From the NCBI GenBank assembly GCA_903813345.2, contig CAIIXF020000001.1, forward strand, positions 556,001 to 620,000: a stretch of DNA of 64,000 nt. The letters are read 5' to 3'. The position numbers were made by a program, and so were the translations under genes. Under the pieces are notes generated by a model. It ran no database searches and was not told where the DNA came from. It saw only the letters and a program-made list of their open reading frames with translations. Each line of letters opens with the position of its first letter. Position 1 is the first letter of the stretch. Of the stretch, positions 1-13,600 are shown in pieces. Source of the DNA: Owenia fusiformis (lineage: Eukaryota; Annelida; Polychaeta; Sabellida; Oweniidae).

Positions 1-400
1 ATTCTATAATGCTCACATGACATCCATATGGACTATTCTATAATACTCACATGACATCCATATGGCCTATTCTATAAATGGCCTATAGTATAATGCTCAC
101 ATGACATCCATATGGCCTATTCTATAAATGGCCTATAGTATAATGCTCACATGACATCCATATGGCCTATTCTATAATGCTCACATGGCATTCATATGAC
201 CTATTCTATAAATGGCCTATAGTATAATGCTCACATGACATCCATATGGCCTATTCTATAATGCTCACATGACATCCATATGGCCTATTCTATAATGCTC
301 ACATGGCATTCATATGACCTATTCTATAAATGGCCTATTCTATAATGCTCACATGACATATCCATCTGGACTATTCTATAAATGGCCTATACTATAAACA
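1..400. repeat. Tandem repeat at left window edge
   Basis: A tandem array is built on a roughly 34-bp core containing CTCACATGACATCCATATGG followed by CCTATTCTATAATG. Several units carry an extra segment of about 16 bp (ATAAATGGCCTATAGT), so short and long units alternate. Some copies have the variant GGCATTCATATGACC. The array begins before the window and decays after about 395. No coding potential is seen in it. Confidence 0.9.
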
Positions 401-3400
401 AACATACCATTGCAGTGTTGTCGGATAAGATTAATCGGGACTTGGTCTGAGATATTTTTACTGAAATTACTTCATGACAATTTCTGACACATACAATAAA
501 GTAATACTTTCGATATCAATGTTTGATGTCTTGTAGTACAAAACCATTCACGCAAAACAATAAAAAGATCACAATGAAATTTGCCCAACATTTGAAAACA
601 TTGGTCTTGGTCCATCGAAGATTGGATTGATAAAATCACGTATCATACGTATTCATTTTGAACAACATTTACAACATTTTTTATTACACAACATTTGCTC
701 AAGATTCGGGTTTCGAGAAAAGTCAAACGGACATTCATCCTGGAAAACACAAAATTTGTATGATTGCAAAACGTAACCCAATATAGAAATTGTTAAACGA
801 GCGTAAAATGGGTTCAGTTCAACATGAAACTGGCAATGAAGGGTTGAGGGTACTTGGCCTAACCAAACGTACATGTACGCTTGTATGGATGATTCGACAA
901 TAGGCCAGAGGGACTCTGGTTATTAATGATGTTACTAATATGTCTATGACAAATTAGTCTGTGTTCTTTCTATTAACTGAAATGCATTTGGCTAAAATTG
1001 ACAATTGGCAATTTTAGAGAGTAGGCAACTTTAGACCAAAATAAAAAGCAGCCCGACTTACCTGTCTGTTGCTACTATAACTTTAAATAAGTGGCACTGT
1101 GTATTGAATACTTGATTTATAGTTCTGCGGGGTAATCAAAAAGGCACATTCGATCATGCAACAGTACTATCATGATAAGCAATTGTCTTATTCAAATGAC
1201 AAGTTGAACATATCTTCATTTGACTTGCCCTAGTCATTCACGATGTTGCATCATTCATGTCTGAAATCGAACTGATATGAAGAAAAGCTGCTGCTTTTAA
1301 TAATGTAATATAAGTACTAATATAAATCTAGTAGAGGGAAATCATAAATCAATGCTGTCTATTGGCTTGGTGATCTTAAATCAGAAGTGACCTTATAGAT
1401 TATCATCTGATTTGAGAAAGAACTTCCAGATACTTGTGCACAAAGGGGCAATTCGGCATTTGGTTTATCAGGTGAAAATGATAAACTCAATTTAAGTTAA
1501 TAATCCAGGCGACGTTTCAATTAGCATATACAATAAGAAGATCATGCTCGATATTACTTCAATTGATTACTTTAATGCTCATTTCATCACGCTATCTATG
1601 TGCCTATTAACCTGTACTAGATCTAGATTGAAGAAGGCGGCGGCGTAAAGTAAGTCATCAAGTGACTTTACATCACTAGGTGTGGGGGGTATATTGGTTT
1701 GTGTGTAAATATATAGATGATAGTTCAAATTAATACTTTGCTTTATCAAAACGTATCATTTGGACACTAATGTTCTTATTCTTCCAGAACATTAATTAAT
1801 TAACTCAAATTTCATAAAGACTAGCGACGGAAATCGGCCATGACTGTCTTTTTTAGTCAAGTGGCAAAAATCTATATTGTATACGACGCCGCATATTTTT
1901 CCATTGATTGCAAAAGCAAAAAGTATGGTTTTTAACATGATATCCTATGAATATCACAATAACAATTGCATAGTATTGTTTTAAAACTTCAAAATTTCAC
2001 TGCAAAGATCACATTTCTCTTCTTAGTTATTTACTTACATGCTTATTGTTTTAATACCCCGATAAATTAGGATTTATTATTGTTTATCATTGGAGATTTT
2101 TGAGGCAATTGTAGCATTGGAATGAACCCATTGAATTGCTCGCCATATTCTGACAGCCCTTTAGGCCATATATGCAAAAGTGTTAAAGGGTTCAGTGTTA
2201 AGAGTTTATATTCATTTTTCGGAATAATATGATTTGCAAGACGAGGCAAGTATTTGCCAATAATCAAGAATAGGAATTGTATCAATTAATAGCGATCTCA
2301 TCGTTGTAACGAGTATCAATGTCTATGCACTTGGATTGTTTTGATGAATTGCCTTAGGTCAGAATGGCATTAAATTCTTGAGTAATGTTGCAGAGTAAGA
2401 GCCGGGGCATACTATGGTTTTAAAGATTAATTAATTGTACATGTCTTTACTTAAATTACATTTGAATATATATATATTAGTACCCTGAAGTGTTTTCAGC
2501 CATTCTTACCACTGTTTTATGCACAGGAAAAGGTGGATGTCATGGTGGTATAGACAGTATTTAGTATTTACGCACTCTGAGAATAGAAAATTACATTTTA
2601 TTCCTGACTATACGTTTTCAGTCGGTTGGCCCGAGAATAGAAAATGATAAAATAAAACCTATGCATAATTGTTAAAATCAAGTGACGTCGAACGCTAACT
2701 TTGGATATGTGCAGAATGAAGTTATATCAGTATGTCATATACGTTAATTAATCCTCTAGGGAATAATCTGGAACAATATTCAAAATTGCAATTTTCCACT
2801 GTCGTAATGTAATTTGTGTCCTCGGTGTGTTGTTTAGAGGGCTATCAATCGCAAGAGGGCGAAATGACACAAATTTTTATTCACCATACACACCATGTTT
2901 GATTCTTAATTAAGACGACTCCGATAACATTGTATGTTTAATCAACGGAAGTTGTCTTGGTGATAGCAAAAGTGTCAGTCGGTGTTTTTTGTATTTTTCA
3001 CGTGACACGGAAAATGAAAAATGCATTTTTGATGAGACTGCACTGTTGTAAATGCAACTGCAAAATTTAGACGAGTGCAGGCGACTAAGACATGAATGTT
3101 TCTTTATGGACCACTTATTTAATAATAAATTGTTTCATTATACACAGAGGTGAGGAAATAGCGAACTCCTAGATGATTCTAATCCATCGATCTATCCGTA
3201 CTCCCTTGGCTGGCTTTTGTAATTCCCTTAGTTGTTCGTCGTCAGTCGTCATCAATCGGCATTAGTCTGCATCAATTCATATTTTGACAGTTGTTTTGTT
3301 TTGAGTCTTGAGAGGGCCGTTGAGAATTATTGTCCTTGGGATATAGTCTAATAGTCCATTATCGTGACTTTTCGTGACTTCTTAACTACCTGTACATTGT

Positions 3401-6400
3401 CTATGCTGGATTCAATTTAATTTTATTATTGCCCATTTCGCATGGTCATGGAAAGATTTACATCTGCCACAATTGCTGATGTTTGTTCGTATAGCCATGA
3501 AGTATTATAAATATTTAGAACGAGGTAAGGTCAAGGAATCAGGCAATACATCATCGATAATGTATCATTTTTAAGTGAATGAAGTTGCATCACAGATACG
3601 CGTTACCACACCGATGAGTGTCCGATTCACGTCGAGCCAATTTGGTAAAAATGCATATAACGTGCATAAGTACAATATGAACAGAGATGTACATATGTAG
3701 CATAAATGCATTGTACTCGTATATAAAATATGAATATAGTGCCAAAATATACTTCTCCAAAAAGGACCGTGATTTTCCTCATAGGTTTACATGTTAACCC
3801 CCATATTTGTTTGAACGACTATTTTCTAGGCTTGAAACAAAAGAAAATCTGATAAAGTGAATAAATCAATATCTTTTCCTTTATCCTTTTTTGAGGAGTA
3901 TATATTATACGAAGAATTCAATCCCAGATGTTTCAGAAAATGAAAGTATATTATTTTCACTGGCAATTTCCAGTTTACATTAAGGTAAGAAACTGTGGTA
4001 AAGCCCATTGCCTAATTTCTGCCAGGTGTAGAAAATTAAATGTCGGAAATATTATCTCTAATTGTTTCCTTCTTGTTTTATATGTATATTTTGTTCAATG
4101 TATTGTATTGTATTTCCTCCTTATAAAAGAAGAGTACAAGAATAAGAATAGTATAAAAGTAATGTTTACATAAAAAAATAACATATGAAATTAGAACAAT
4201 TCAAAGAACGTTTACATAAACGAGAACATATAATATTTAAAACGCATCAATTCATAAAACGTATAAACCATTTTACAAGAGGTATACAGTTCAAGAGCTG
4301 GTTAACATAGTTAAGGTGTAAATGATTTCTGGTATTTTATTTGCATAATGTGATATAAAACATTCCCATGTTTCTGGTTTACAGTCTTGGACAACATCAG
4401 TGGTCCCTCCAAGTAATGTTTCTATCAAAATATTGAACCTTTTTGAACAAGAAAAAATAACAAAAACACTAATCTAATCTGGCTTGCGGAAAAGGATTCC
4501 CGAAAGAGATTATTTCGATGAGACCATATAATTATGTTACATGGACTGATTGTGTTCTTGTCAACTTGAATTAGCATGCTTCACTCTTTATGACCTTGAA
4601 ATAATAGTCACTTTAGGATCATACCTGACTCAATAAATATTGATTTGCGAACCATTGTGTCAGCCGTCAACACATTTGTATAATTTTTGTGATAATCACT
4701 AAATCAAGTAATGTTTAACTTGGTAACAAACAATTCTAGGTCATATATCCGAGGTGAAATTACTCCAATAGGTATCATAGAGTAATTGTTTAATATATTT
4801 GAAATAACAGTTGTCGTCGGAACTTCACAATGTGTGACTGTAACACTACCTTATTAACTATAAAAAGCCAAACCCAATAGTTTAATTTAGTTTGGTTCAA
4901 TATATTTAATTAATCGACCATCGCATGAGGAACATACCTATTAAGATTTGCATGTTGAACTCTGGCCATCCTTGGGCCAGGAGTAATTCATATTACATGA
5001 GCTGCAATGGAAACAGTGGAGGACCGAGCTTGAAGGATGAGCTCCTCCACTCTCGTGACAACTTTAAAGCTTCGAAATTCTCATGCAAATGTTATTATAA
5101 AAGTTGGAATCTGGGACAATTAAAACATCATAAACCAGCACTCTGAATATAGTGTATTTTTAAATATCGCAGCGTATTCGCATTCGGCGAGACTGACTTT
5201 AGAAATACAAAATGGTTAACACATGTGTTTATAAAGCAGGTTGGATTGTTTTACAGAAACTTGTGCTATATTTGTCGTGGAGTCAACAAATGTAAAACAA
5301 CCTTGTTTCCCTTCGTGGGCCGGTAGGTGTCTCAAAGAATACTATTGCCCTAAGCCATCATTGTATCGTGCATGTCTTGTAACATGGTTTAGATTTATAA
5401 ACATCCAATAAGCTTTGTTTTGTGAGGATGCAGCTGGGGAAATGTTTAATGAATCTCAATTCAATTACTTAATATCTTAATGTAACTCAATTGGGATCAT
5501 GTGGAAGCGCATGCTTTACTTCCAAGATTAGATGTTTGGTTAAAGAAATAGCGCAGAGGATCAGACAGAGCTCGTAGTCAAACTGCCGGTCATTCCAACA
5601 TTAAATATATAACTTTTATAATCAACCACAGCATTGATCTATGAAGACACTTCGAAAATAGTAACTTTGACTTACTGGGCTTATGCCGCGAACAAGCAAT
5701 TGGATGTTAGACTTGGTGTAATAACTCCCTAAGATGTTGCTACAAGATTATCGATTTCAGGATTAAGAACTCTAATTCTGACTTATCAGTTATACCATTA
5801 AAACTGAAAATATGATAATAGCTGCCTACTTGTATAATATTACTGTATATTACCACGGGTGATTTAATGGTGCGTGTTGAGTTGTCTTGCTAATCCATAT
5901 GGAGTTGAATAACTTTTAAAAGATATGCGACAATATGACCAGTCCCAGTAGAAATATGCAATTTTGGATAAAGGTTGCAATGGAAAGAGCAAATAAAACA
6001 TCATAATGAAGTCATAAACCGCCATTAACAGATGTGTAAAATTTGTCTGAAAATGTCTAAAATGTAAAGACAAGCAACCGAAAACTTCGCCGAAGGGGGA
6101 GCTCTGACATAATGCGTAATTATAAAAGCGTAACCTGTAAATAATGTAAATCCCATATACCCCCAAAGTGTGATTCATCACACAATAAAAGGATACATTT
6201 GTACACCCTTTCTCGAGATTTCAGGAACCATACAAACTCTTTAAGACGGCAACGTTGAAGACAAATTATTGTCGAAATCACTTTAAGAAGGAGGTATAAA
6301 GTGTGACTGCGTATATTTAAGGTGGTCTACATTATAATTAGGGCTTGTAACTAAATAGCTAGTAGCCTTTTTCTGAAGGTAATGATTGTAACAGGGAGAA

Positions 6401-8695
6401 AGAAAATATGCAATTTTGGCCTAGAATTAAAGATTGCTGGATGAGTTCTGATAGCCACCTTGTGAAAGTGATTTCGGGAAAAATTTAAATCGATTACGAA
6501 GCTTAGGTCCTTACATGGTCAATGAACAATCAACAATACAAATCAAGCACCAGGGACGATAAAACACACAAAGATGCAAAAGTATATTTGAACTTAGATT
6601 TGTTCATCGTTAAACCAATATGGTCAGGGACAGAAATTGAATTTAGATAGGAAAATATGAAGATTTGTTTGCACTGCCAGTCCTCGTGACACAAGAGCTA
6701 ATTCTATAATTATTTTATGTATGACTCGTGTATGTATATACTGTTACCAAACATTGCTTTCAAACGTCGTGGAACAAGAAGAACAAATGAATTAATCTGT
6801 TATTTATTACCTGCGGGTGTTCTGTCGAACCAGAGCCTAGTAAAAGTATAATTATTTTGGATTAACGAAATGAACAGATTACATAAAGCTATCAAACAGT
6901 CCAACGCTATCGTCATTCGTGATTTTTTATTATAGGCGGCGTGTCTAATGATTTCATGATTTTGCGAAAAATATTCATGTAGTTCACAAATTCGCGTGAA
7001 TATGCGTATCGAGAAATCATTGAGTAACAAATCTAAACCAAAATGATCTACAGTGTATCAGTATTCTTAAAAGAATTGTGGTAATCAAAATCAAATGATG
7101 CTTCTGGGTTATCAATAAAAGTTTTTCATAACATGATTTTGTTAACTCAAAAATTCAGAGATATAGCTTAGTTTCCAATGATTTAAATGATCATTTCCAA
7201 TGACGCTGTTTTCCCGGGGCTGTTTTAATTTCTAGGACTTGGTGGTTGATGGGGGTCTTAATACCAGTGGGCATCTCCTCTCCCTTTTCTTGCGATTTTT
7301 GCCACAGAATGAATTTTGTTCGTTTATTTTCTTCAGTGCCATGTAAATAAAAAGTATCAAAAATAGTTGACTTAAGCCAAACCCACTTTTGCTACGATGA
7401 CGACCGTTCGGTTTATCATATTCGTACGGTCAGTAGGATTTCAACGGTGGCCTCAGAATTGTAACCAATCAAAGAGCAGTCGCAAGTCGACCCGCACCCC
7501 CGACCCACGGTCACAAAAGGATCTTTGTACAGGTTTGGCTACGGTGACCGCAGGTATGAAAAAAGTCAGAGTTTTAATTTCTACGGCGACTCTAAGGCCT
7601 GTAAAAAGTCGATACGCCGTTTGCATAGAGAGTCAAGAGATCGCATTTTTATGTCTTTAGTACCATAAGTGGTGACATATTGTTAATTATAGTAATTATA
7701 ATAATTCCACTTTTTTGTGTTCGGCGTTCGGCCGAAATTGTAATCAATTCTTAGAATTCCCAATAACTTAACTGAAGCTTTACATCAGTATTGATGAAAC
7801 TATCCGTTTCTATGTAATAGTTCATATCTTTTAGAAATTACTAATCTAATGTTTCTGGTTATATTTCATAGGAATAAATTCAAATAAAGACAAAAGTTGG
7901 TTTTCTATTTGAGGCAAACATTGAAGGTTTGTACCATTGTAACCATTATGGTTGAGTTATTTATCTTATCAATTTCTAGGTTAATATTAATTTGCCATCA
8001 GGGAGTCTTTTTAGAAGTAAAACACTTAATTAGCTTAATTAGCTAGTATAGCCTAAATAGCTTAATTGGATATCATCATAATAATATTAAATTCAAACCT
8101 AATCTAGTCAATTAATATCACATAAAATCCTAATTAGCTTAATTAAGTGCATACTCACGTTCTCTGGAAAAATTAAGTGCGCACTACATAATAAATACAT
8201 TCGGTTAAGTGTGTGATACAGAGAGGTGGGAGGGAAGTCAAAATAAAATTTGTCACTGTACCTTCCTGGACCTCCTTCTAGGTGGAAAGTTTAGAATAAA
8301 AGAAATTGCATGTGAAGTCACATGTATGTGACCATGTGACCAAAAACCAAATGATGGGATTGGTCATTTTCTAAAATCCCCAATTATATAGACAGGAAAA
8401 TTCCCTGAGGCAATTGAAACAATAAAGCACATTATATTGCATATAATGTTTATTTATCATTACCATTTTTATCACCTTTGTTTTGATTTTGATGATGTAC
8501 TTTTTACAAATTTTTTCAACATGGCGGAAATGGGTATTTTTACTTTAATAAATATAACTTGTTCAATAATTGTATAGAGTATATTTTATGATGGATTGAT
8601 ATCTGAGGTTTAGTATATTTAACCCTGATAACATAGCATTTCACTTTTGACTTTATGGAATTTGGATTTGGATTCATGTTCAAGCCGATATTGTA
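401..8695. other. No recognisable gene
   Basis: This is AT-rich sequence in which every open frame is short (about 105 codons or fewer) and none shows a domain I recognise. A stretch near 8020-8150 is low-complexity, rich in TTAATTAGC. Undetected small exons or intronic sequence of a distant gene cannot be excluded. Confidence 0.6.
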
Positions 8696-9689
8696 TACAT
8701 ATTAGTTTTTTTTTTAATACATTAGTTTTTTTTTTTTTTATAATATAAGGTTACATGATAATACATATTATAAGAAAGTATATAAGGGGGGTTTACAGGG
8801 GAGGGGAGAGACTATAATTACTTGATCTAAGTATAGTGGGTCAAATGTGAGAGTTTGGTTTTTCTATTTAGGTCTTCTTTTTACCCCCTTTCTGACTCTG
8901 TATGTATGTTTTGTAGTATTTGGTTTCCAGCTCAGAAAGGGGGGTTATACATAATTTTCTATCATTGAATTTATAAGATTCCATTTTCTGTCATGCAATT
9001 CTTCTTGTCCATGTGTTTTTGCAATATATTTGTCAGCCTTCTTTTCTCTTATTAAGTATCTTTGAAAAGCATTTATGGTAGGTGTTTTTTCTTCCAATTT
9101 ATTAATATACATGAATCTCTTTATGAGTAAGGTTGCTAGGTTTTGGCTGAGAGACAATCTTGGAGATCCTAACATAAAAGCTTGGTCATCAGGTATCTCT
9201 TCATTCAGGATTCTGTAGCATTGTTGTTTGAAATCTTCCATCACTTGGCATTTCAGGAAACCATGTTCTATATCGTCTATTTGGTTGCTATTGCACAGTA
9301 CGCATGTTTGGGTTTTTACTTTTTTCATTTTGAAAAGTATTTTTCTGAAGTATATTGCCCTATTTAGTATCCTATATTGAAAATATTTCATTTTCGTATC
9401 TTTTGTCAGTTTGTTTATTAGATTATATATTTTTTTCCATTCTATGTCTTTTTGAAAGTAGTCTCTCCATTTGGTTTGACCTGTAGGGGTCTTTTGCTTG
9501 AACTTTTTGCTGAGCTTTTGGTACGTTTTTTTATTGTCCCATGTTTTTAATCTCTCAATATTATCTTCGTCATCTTGTAAGTTGGTGTTTGCCATTAGGG
9601 TTTTCCACCTTGGTGGTATGCATCTTATAACAGTGTGGTAGTTGAGAAAGGTCTGGTTTTGTAAATTTACATACATTTACATATTAGTT
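8696..9689 (-). mobile_element. 5'-truncated LINE retrotransposon insertion
   Basis: The insertion reads on the minus strand: ORF2 C-terminus, a 3' tail, and poly(A), seen as two T-runs on the + strand at about 8706-8740. The 12-bp sequence TACATATTAGTT occurs immediately outside both ends (8696-8707 and 9678-9689), as expected of a target-site duplication, although its last two Ts merge with the T-run. The truncated 5' end together with a poly(A) tail and a duplication is the classic signature of target-primed reverse transcription. The element is about 970 bp, so it is dead on arrival. Confidence 0.85.
8945..9676 (-). pseudogene. LINE ORF2 C-terminal fragment (zinc-knuckle region)
   Basis: This open frame of 243 codons ends in a normal stop but lacks the endonuclease and nearly all of the reverse transcriptase. 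It carries the tract typical of L1/Tx1-type ORF2 C-termini: a PPRWK motif near residue 24, a KYFQYRILNR segment near residue 98, and a cysteine knuckle CVLC followed nine residues later by H and then C (pattern CX2CX9HX4C, residues about 125-143). In full elements this region binds nucleic acid during retrotransposition. The frame is uninterrupted, so the insertion is fairly young. The initiator Met lies at the junction with flanking DNA and is not a true start. Confidence 0.8.
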
Positions 9690-10255
9690 ATTCGTAAAAT
9701 TATACCAATAACCTCACTGGCCAAATGACAGGGAGCGAATAGATAAATATCCTCTTCCTGGTATATCACGACGTGTTAATTATTTGAACGATAATGGCAA
9801 TTAAAATCATCCTGTGACGACTAACATCTAGTTTCTGTCATTGAAACTTGTGTCATTTGATATACCATTTGATATTCAAACACTTTCAATTAACTTGAAA
9901 ACAATACTCTTCTATGTCTTTTGTTATATAGATGAAAGACGATATTATAACCTTCAATTCATTACCACCAACATCGATCTTAAGTTTCATTTAAATAGCT
10001 ATATCCATAATCATACCGCAATTCAATTCCAGAAGGACGAGAAGGTACATTTGAACTAACTCGCGATGCAGAAATTCAGGTAATTGATTCTAATTTCATA
10101 ACTTTTCTTCTTTGCATCGATGGTTTGATTTTAGAATGCTTTTTGAGAAAACGTCTTACATATGATATGCTACGAGGGTAAAAAAACAGGTAGACTATGT
10201 GTCTTATCTAAAAATAGGCATAATGTCGTAATACTCATTTTGTATTGTCACATAC
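9690..10255. other. No recognisable gene
   Basis: AT-rich sequence between the LINE and the next minisatellite. Nothing supported was seen. Confidence 0.5.
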
Positions 10256-10695
10256 ACCTTTGCCATTCCCAGCGTCATTGGGAACCGTGTTGAAGCTAAA
10301 CGTCAGATTTACCTTTGCCATAATGATGCGCGGCGTCATTTGGCACCGTGTCGAAGCTAAAAGTCACATATGCCTTTGTCATGCACAGCGTCATAGGGAA
10401 CCGTGTTGAAGCTAAACGTCAGATTTACCTTTGCCATAATGATGCGCGGCGTCATTTGGTACCGTGTCGAAGCTTAAAGTCACATATGCCTTTGTCATGC
10501 ACAGCGTCATTTGGAACCGTGTTGGAGCTAAAGGTTACTAATAACTTTGTCATTCACAGCTTCATTGAAAACAGTGTTGAAGCTAAAAGTTACTAATACG
10601 TATACCCTTTCCATGCGTAGCGTCGTTTGGAACCGTGATAAAACTAAAGGTCACATATACCTTTGTCATTCGCAGCCTCATTGGGAACCATGTTA
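10256..10695. repeat. Minisatellite, ~55-61-bp unit with two alternating forms
   Basis: About seven to eight units share CAGCGTCATT-GGAACCGTGTTGAAGCTAAA and CCTTTGTCAT. Two forms alternate in the left part. One carries GCATTCCCAGCG-like sequence and the other ATAATGATGCGCGGCGTC, giving a higher-order period of about 117 bp. Units to the right are more diverged. The short open frames here are by-products of the repeat. Confidence 0.85.
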
Positions 10696-13600
10696 CAAAT
10701 CACAATAAGTGAAACATCTTTTCTTGTATTGGACATATAACATTTTTGTTTACTTGACAAATTCTAATTTGCATAAGTATTAGAAACATAAGGGTGATAT
10801 GAAAATTGAACTTCTAAAACAGATGTAATTTAAGTTAAAGGGAACTTTCTGCTATACCCGCCATGCTATCTGACCCGAACGAGCCACCTGGCGGTGAAAC
10901 TGGTAACTACACACTCGCATCTACTTTATTGAGAAGTGACGATGGAAACCAGCCAAAAAAGTTTATCTCCTGATGACCATTTTGAATGGTGTTTAAGACT
11001 TACACCGTCTAAATAGTGTATATTCCTCATTTTAAGACTTTGTTGAATGTATGGATGATTTAGAATATGATAAAGTGTTTTTAAAGCGACTAAGCAATCT
11101 AATCCTAATTATATTTTTCTCACAGATGTCATCTTCATCTCAAGACCTCATTGATTATCCGGCGAAATTCAATTTTATTACCCGGTTAAACACATGCGGA
11201 TAAATTGGATAGTATTACATATAAATATGTTACCTGGTCTTAATTATTCCAGAAATATTTGCGATGGATGGGAAACAGCACGAACTTAAATATTTAGACA
11301 TTTGAACCTATTAGTGAACTATATAATAAATTATAATTAACAATACCTTTGGGGATACTTTTACTATATTAACCTTGACTGACTGAGTTGAGTAAGCAAT
11401 TCGATGTTTGACTTGGAGTTAACATTCTCTAAGATATTGCTTGGAATTTTAAAGTTAAGAGCTATACTTCTGACGTAGGTCTGATTTTTGGTCAGGATTT
11501 AAATGATAGATGACGACGTATCAATTATAATTGATATCACTAGACTGATAAGTATAAAGAGCATTCGAATTAACGTGTGCAAGTCTACATTACACTAGCT
11601 TAATAATGTTTTCTAGGTGCACTACGATATTACTCAGAAGAGACGTGCCAATTTGGGAAAAGACATTTGCAACAGAAAACGCACCAAATGCAATAAAACG
11701 TTTATTAGTGCATTATACGATTGCATACGCTTTTCGGACGTTGTTCGGTTTGCAGGTTTTAAGATATGTTAGTCCAAATTCGTTTAAAACATACTTTTGA
11801 TCCATAAAATCAAATCGAATGATTGAAAAGGAATTGTATCCTTGTACTGTATTTACCGAACGCTCACGATCTCCAGTAATATCGTCATCGTGGTTTTGTA
11901 TAAGCATTTTCTCAGCCAAATCGATCATATTTTCCAATTTACTTTGGTCAAGCATTCCAAAATAGGCACTTTGACAATTGCATGTCAAATTAAATGTTTA
12001 GAGACCATATCAGTGCTGTTATAGTCAATTACAAATCAGCAATACAAGCCAATTTACTGTGATAATAAAAGACAAAGGAGATACGATTTCTAAAATGCCC
12101 TTTGAAGCTGAGCTTATATCAAGTGCTACGGTTAAATCAATGTCACTTTAAGAATTTATCATGGTCAGAAATGACAGAAAGTTTTGTATGAATAGGTCTA
12201 ACGAGAAGTGGAAATATGAATAGTTGTTCGTACTGTATTTGATCCAACATCAAAAAATTTTATGGATAACATTTTTATTATTTCCATGCCGTGATACTCG
12301 TTCTCTCAACGATCGTTTAATATCTGTATATTACTGGGGGATGCATTCACCTCGCCAAAGTTCCTAAACACGCAAAAAGTGATCGAGATGTTGGTTCAAA
12401 TCTCAAAGCGTTGATTATGTATTTAAAGTTAGTTATAATGTCAGAAAATAACGACATTCTGTGGATTTCATTTTTTCAAAATATGGGTTGGGTACCCTGG
12501 AGCCAATCCTTCTTGTCCATTTTTTCAAAAATTGAAATATATATGTAATTATGTATATGAGGCTATCCTGACAACCAGTACTGTGGATGAGATGGGACCG
12601 CAAATAATTTGCCCGGTTGACGTCACATATTCAGGGAAAACACTAAAAGTGTTTCGGAAACATTTCTGTTAAGTTTCACAAATATTGGTCCAGTCGGTTC
12701 TGTTTCTCTCTGTTTTCCACGATAATTTCACATTAGACGCCAAAATGGAATGACGTTCGATAACGGTTTGTCGTATAATCCGTCAAAAAGTAGTTACCAA
12801 AATGTGGAAAAGAAATTCTAGGTATACCCTCAATTAAGTGAAAGTACAAACTGTTCCAACTTTGCTGTCAACCCTAATAAACCATATTAATTGCTGACGC
12901 TTCCATTATTTTCATCTAGCATCGAAAATTCCACATATTCTGGCTTTTGCTGAATCTGATGAATACAACAAAACAATCGCATCAAGCGGCAATATTTACG
13001 AAAGCAATTCGACTTGCTTATAAAACAACGGCAAAAAGATGAAACTAGGCTCAGATTTTTTAAACAACTTGATGAAATAAAAACAAACATTAAATGAGTT
13101 TTCTTTAAACCCAAACATAATTGGTGGTTTTTGAATAGATTTAAAGAGGTTACTCCAGAATATGAAGAATCTATAGCAGACTATAACACAGCAATATTTG
13201 AACAAATATTTGAGATGCATACTAGTATGTTGAAATATGTTTGCCATCACACTTTCACTCTGGTTTTATGCACTATATAAGACACAAATCATAAATCTTT
13301 ACATAGTTCACTGCATTGGAGTATCATTATGTATCAATTCTAGTCATTGTTAAATTTGGAACACTATAAAATACACCTTTCTGTGAGTCAGAACTGGTAA
13401 AATTTTCATCGTGAATTAGACCAAGGGGAATTTTGGAAATACTAAGAGACGAGGAACCTAGAAATTAATTCAATGAAAGAAATTTTGTAAAATATTAAAC
13501 TTGAGATTTTGACATCGACCTTTGACACTCAAACTTTTGGCTTTTTAAGGCCTCTCAAGTTTAAAAGGTCAAAGAAGGTCAACCCAAAGTCGGATCTCAA

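Noticed and set aside
5864-6181. 105-codon minus-strand open frame
   Set aside because: No recognisable motif and no supporting context; expected by chance in 8 kb of unconstrained sequence.
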